The notes under the pieces are model-generated. The model was not told where the DNA came from, made no database searches, and worked only from the letters and a program-made list of their open reading frames with translations. DNA of 64,000 nt, taken from the NCBI RefSeq assembly GCF_014131695.1, contig NZ_CP036346.1, forward strand, positions 992,001-1,056,000, in the 5' to 3' direction. The position numbers were made by a program, and so were the translations under genes. The DNA comes from Thomasclavelia ramosa DSM 1402 (GTDB lineage: Bacteria > Bacillota_I > Bacilli_A > Erysipelotrichales > Coprobacillaceae). Below are positions 61,667 through 64,000 of the stretch, one piece after another (positions within the stretch are counted from its first letter, which is position 1; the number at the start of each line of letters is the position of its first letter).

Positions 61667-61725
61667 GTGAACCTCGTTGCTTGGACACACATCACATTCT
61701 AAATAATAGAGGTTCATTTCATTTT
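61667..61725 (+). terminator. Weak terminator of the merR-mutS-like operon
   Basis: TGAACCTC (61668-61675) and GAGGTTCA (61709-61716) pair perfectly over 8 bp around a long loop, followed by a T-rich run. It lies between converging genes. Confidence 0.45.
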
Positions 61726-61731
61726 AGGCTT

Positions 61732-62868
61732 CTATTTTGGGATACTTTTATATTCTAATGATATAAGCTGATTTGGATTTTTTGATAAACAGGATAATAA
61801 TTTTGTTGCTCTAAATTCTAATTCAAGTGCGGGATGATGATAACTGGAAAAATTAGTGACTAATTTATATTCACAGCTTTTTTTTATTTTGTTTAAATAA
61901 GCCTGCCCAACATTATTCATCTTTAATACTCGAATATAGTCGATTTGCATTGCTTCAGCAATATCTTCTTTACTATTATTCATCAAGATATGAATTAACA
62001 TGCGCTGAATTCGTGAGCGTGTATAACGTTTCGAAGTAAGGCTTGTTATTAATTCATCCATATGATTAGTGATAACTACTTTTTCTTTAAGTAAATTTTC
62101 AATTCCTTCGTCGACTAAATGCAAATGTTTTAATGTTGGCGCATCAGTAGTTAAAATTTTATAACGAAGGAAGGGATAAAAGTCATCAAAAAAGTAAAAT
62201 TCTTGATAGTCTTCATAGTTACAAAACTGATTTGATATATCAATTTTATTTTTTAAAGCATGACGGATAGCACTTGCTGAACTAATTGATTCGATGTCCA
62301 AACTATGGAAATCATTTGTTCTTTTAATACAGTGTAATTCAATAGGATAATTATGATTAATTACTTCTTTAACATAGGCAAGCCCTAATAAGTCATTAGG
62401 GGTAGTAACAGTTTTATTCATTAAAATAGATAGTGCCTGATTACAGGCATCTGGATAACGCAAACCCTGATTCATCTGTTTTTTTACTAAGTTATCATAA
62501 TTCTTTTGATTATTTTTAATCGTGAAGGCAATATCTTTGAAAATATTGATATTTCCACATTCGCTTCCAAAAACAATATCAGTGACTTTTAGCTTTGCTA
62601 ATAATTCAATTGCTCCTTGGGCAAAATAATCAGCACTTTGAACACTATAAACAAATGGCAGCTCAATTACTAAGTCAATGCCATTTTTAATTGCAACTCC
62701 TGCTCTTGTCCACTTGTTACTAATTGCTGGCTCACCGCGTTGAACAAAATGTCCAGACATTATTACGATCGTAACATCTGGTTTAATTAGTTGTTTTGCT
62801 TTATTGATATGATATAAATGTCCTTGATGAAAAGGATTGTATTCGACAATTAGACCTAGTACTTTCAT
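61732..62868 (-). CDS. tmcAL: tRNA(Met) cytidine acetate ligase
   Basis: The product has 378 residues (YlbM family). It activates acetate with ATP and acetylates C34 of elongator tRNA-Met. The nucleotidyltransferase motif VEYNPFHQGHLYHI (HxGH) lies at the N-terminus. SGHFVQRGEPA, KWTRAGVAIKNGIDLVIELP and FGSECGN follow, and the helical C-terminus has SKRYTRSRIQRML. The start overlaps the ThrE-like gene upstream by 4 bases, so it ends a three-gene operon. Confidence 0.95.
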   Translation of the reverse strand: MKVLGLIVEYNPFHQGHLYHINKAKQLIKPDVTIVIMSGHFVQRGEPAISNKWTRAGVAIKNGIDLVIELPFVYSVQSADYFAQGAIELLAKLKVTDIVFGSECGNINIFKDIAFTIKNNQKNYDNLVKKQMNQGLRYPDACNQALSILMNKTVTTPNDLLGLAYVKEVINHNYPIELHCIKRTNDFHSLDIESISSASAIRHALKNKIDISNQFCNYEDYQEFYFFDDFYPFLRYKILTTDAPTLKHLHLVDEGIENLLKEKVVITNHMDELITSLTSKRYTRSRIQRMLIHILMNNSKEDIAEAMQIDYIRVLKMNNVGQAYLNKIKKSCEYKLVTNFSSYHHPALELEFRATKLLSCLSKNPNQLISLEYKSIPK

Positions 62869-63320
62869 GAGTTCACCTTTATTTTACGACATGATAATTT
62901 TTTGATTACTTTGAAAATAGTTGAAATAATCAAGATTGCTAAAGCAAGACTAGCAGAAATCGCTAGTGTATTTAAAAAGCTATCTAAAAATAATTCACTG
63001 TTACCTTGCGTACAGTATAGCATTGTTTGATAGATTCCACGTCCAGGAACCAGGGGGAAACAGCCGATAATTAAAAAAATTGTGGCAGGAGCTTTATAGA
63101 TTCGGGCGGATATCTCAGAAAATAAAGCAACAAATGCCATTGCTAAAAAATAACAGCTGATTTCACTTTTAAAATTTGAAGCAAGCAAATAGACTAACCA
63201 GCCTAATGCCCCGCCGATTGACCCGATTATAGCAAAGCGTGGATGCTGATGAATACGAAAAATAAAAGCAAACCCGAGACATGCAATGAAAGCACTAAAA
63301 CATTCAATTATACTTTGCAT
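62865..63320 (-). CDS. ThrE-type threonine/serine exporter, small subunit
   Basis: The product has 151 residues with five hydrophobic helices and matches the ThrE_2 (DUF3815) half: FAFIFRIHQHPRFAIIGSIGG, a conserved IYKAPATIFLIIGCFPLVPG and GIYQTMLY. With the upstream protein it reproduces the ten-helix ThrE exporter as two chains. GGAGGG lies upstream of the ATG. It lies one base after its partner gene and overlaps tmcAL. The substrate (Thr/Ser or a small carboxylate) is inferred from family. Confidence 0.88.
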   Translation of the reverse strand: MQSIIECFSAFIACLGFAFIFRIHQHPRFAIIGSIGGALGWLVYLLASNFKSEISCYFLAMAFVALFSEISARIYKAPATIFLIIGCFPLVPGRGIYQTMLYCTQGNSELFLDSFLNTLAISASLALAILIISTIFKVIKKLSCRKIKVNS

Positions 63321-63321
63321 A

Positions 63322-64000
63322 TTACCCTCCTAAGACCATCATCATTGTTCCAACCCCAATTGCAATAAAAGTGGCTGTTAATAAAGCCTCTAACATTCGT
63401 GCCATTCCTGAAATATGATCACTACCCATAATATCTCTTAAACTATTGGTAATAGCAACCCCAGGAGTTAAAATCATTAAACAGCCAATGATAGTAGACT
63501 GTAAATTGGTTATTAAACCTAATTTTAAAGAAATTATTGCTATGGCAGTTAAAACCATGCTTGATAACAATGTACTGACAAGATTATTTATTTCTAATAT
63601 TTCCATTAACCAAATAAAGAAATATAAGATAAATCCAATTCCTACAGCAATAATTGTTTCGTGGATTCCACCACCAAAAAAAGTTGTAAAAAACCCAGTT
63701 CCTAACCCATAACCTAGAAATACTAAGGGCATGTTGATTGGTGTGTTTTTTATTTTTTCAAGTTTACTTTTTAAATGAAAATAGTCGGGACATTCTTGAC
63801 AAGTATAGCGGACTAGATTATTTAATTCATAGACCATATCTAAATTAACACGATTTTGTTGAGTCCGTTTTGATAAAGTATATGTATGATTATCATGCAT
63901 TTCAATCGTTAGAGTAAAGTATGAAGGTAAAGCAAATACTTCAACATTTAAATAACCATAACTTTTACACATTCTCAATAATGATTCTTCAACCCGGTAA
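63322..64000 (-). CDS. ThrE-type exporter, large subunit (5' end outside window)
   Basis: The frame is open to the window edge; the first visible residues are YRVEESLLRMCKSYG, which fit the ThrE_1 (DUF1212) N-terminus just after its usual GAETYR region. So the true start lies beyond 64000 and about 226 codons are visible. After a cytosolic domain of about 115 residues come five helices, including GCLMILTPGVAITNSLRDIMGSD, the family fingerprint. It pairs with the next gene as a split exporter. Confidence 0.9.
   Translation of the reverse strand, partial: YRVEESLLRMCKSYGYLNVEVFALPSYFTLTIEMHDNHTYTLSKRTQQNRVNLDMVYELNNLVRYTCQECPDYFHLKSKLEKIKNTPINMPLVFLGYGLGTGFFTTFFGGGIHETIIAVGIGFILYFFIWLMEILEINNLVSTLLSSMVLTAIAIISLKLGLITNLQSTIIGCLMILTPGVAITNSLRDIMGSDHISGMARMLEALLTATFIAIGVGTMMMVLGG

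Noticed and set aside
1-64000. CRISPR arrays, prophage or complete insertion elements
   Set aside because: No regularly spaced repeats, integrase, phage structural genes or intact transposase were seen; only the deleted IS1182-type remnant.

Overview
The window is AT-rich chromosomal DNA from a spore-forming, low-GC Gram-positive bacterium. Spore genes (yqfC, yqfD, spoVIF, sspI), T-box leaders, strong Shine-Dalgarno sites and a dnaB-dnaI primosome pair place it in the Firmicutes. The very low GC, an abbreviated division cluster with two penicillin-binding proteins, and the wording of many proteins suggest Erysipelotrichia (Coprobacillaceae, near Thomasclavelia/Clostridium ramosum). That lineage call is inference.

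Layout. 1-2.8 kb is an accessory stretch: the tail of an unknown gene, a decayed gene, a compact type I toxin locus (806-1026), a possible small RNA, tRNA-His, a small orphan protein and a YdcF-like membrane protein. 2.9-10.2 kb carries metabolic and transport genes: an aldo/keto reductase with ferredoxin tail, an MFS transporter, a HAD phosphatase fused to a maltose acetyltransferase, a TetR-ABC exporter operon with a twin-palindrome operator, and a minimal sirtuin. 10.3-11.9 kb has DAHP synthase behind a tyrosine-type T-box, then rpsU. 12.1-12.9 kb is gene wreckage (phosphoesterase pseudogene and a fragment). 13.0-18.3 kb holds yqfC-yqfD-phoH coupled to a two-component system, then an HtrA protease. 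19.0-20.2 kb is an FMN-riboswitch operon, ribU-mgsA. 20.3-21.8 kb has a small regulator/membrane-protein pair and a deleted IS1182-type element.

21.8-36.6 kb is housekeeping: ferredoxin, cmk, der, gpsA, spoVIF, yceD-rpmF, then mraZ-rsmH-ftsL and two PBPs. The mraZ promoter carries four box repeats at an exact 10-bp period. After these come a CNNM/CBS protein, a degenerate RlmD-like methyltransferase and a TSCPD protein. 36.6-49.3 kb is a replication/repair and glycolysis block: dnaE-polA-mutM-oxidoreductase-coaE-dnaB-dnaI, pfkA, pyk. 49.6-57.3 kb has two unknown membrane proteins, sspI, a YgjP-type metallopeptidase, an rRNA methyltransferase, a membrane protein, and pheS-pheT behind a phenylalanine-type T-box. 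57.4-64 kb has a heavy-metal-binding protein, a GH2 glycosidase, a MerR regulator plus membrane MutS-family ATPase operon, tmcAL and a two-subunit ThrE-type exporter cut by the window edge.

The best candidate for an undescribed system is the MerR/MutS-like operon (59444-61665). It has a classic 19-bp-spacer MerR promoter. The regulator gene is split exactly at a U UUU UUG slippery heptamer, so one gene could give a soluble 80-residue DNA-binding protein and a 201-residue membrane-anchored form. The partner is a MutS-domain ATPase with its own membrane helices. The type I toxin locus, the HAD/acetyltransferase fusion and the catalytically degenerate RlmD homologue are further points of interest.
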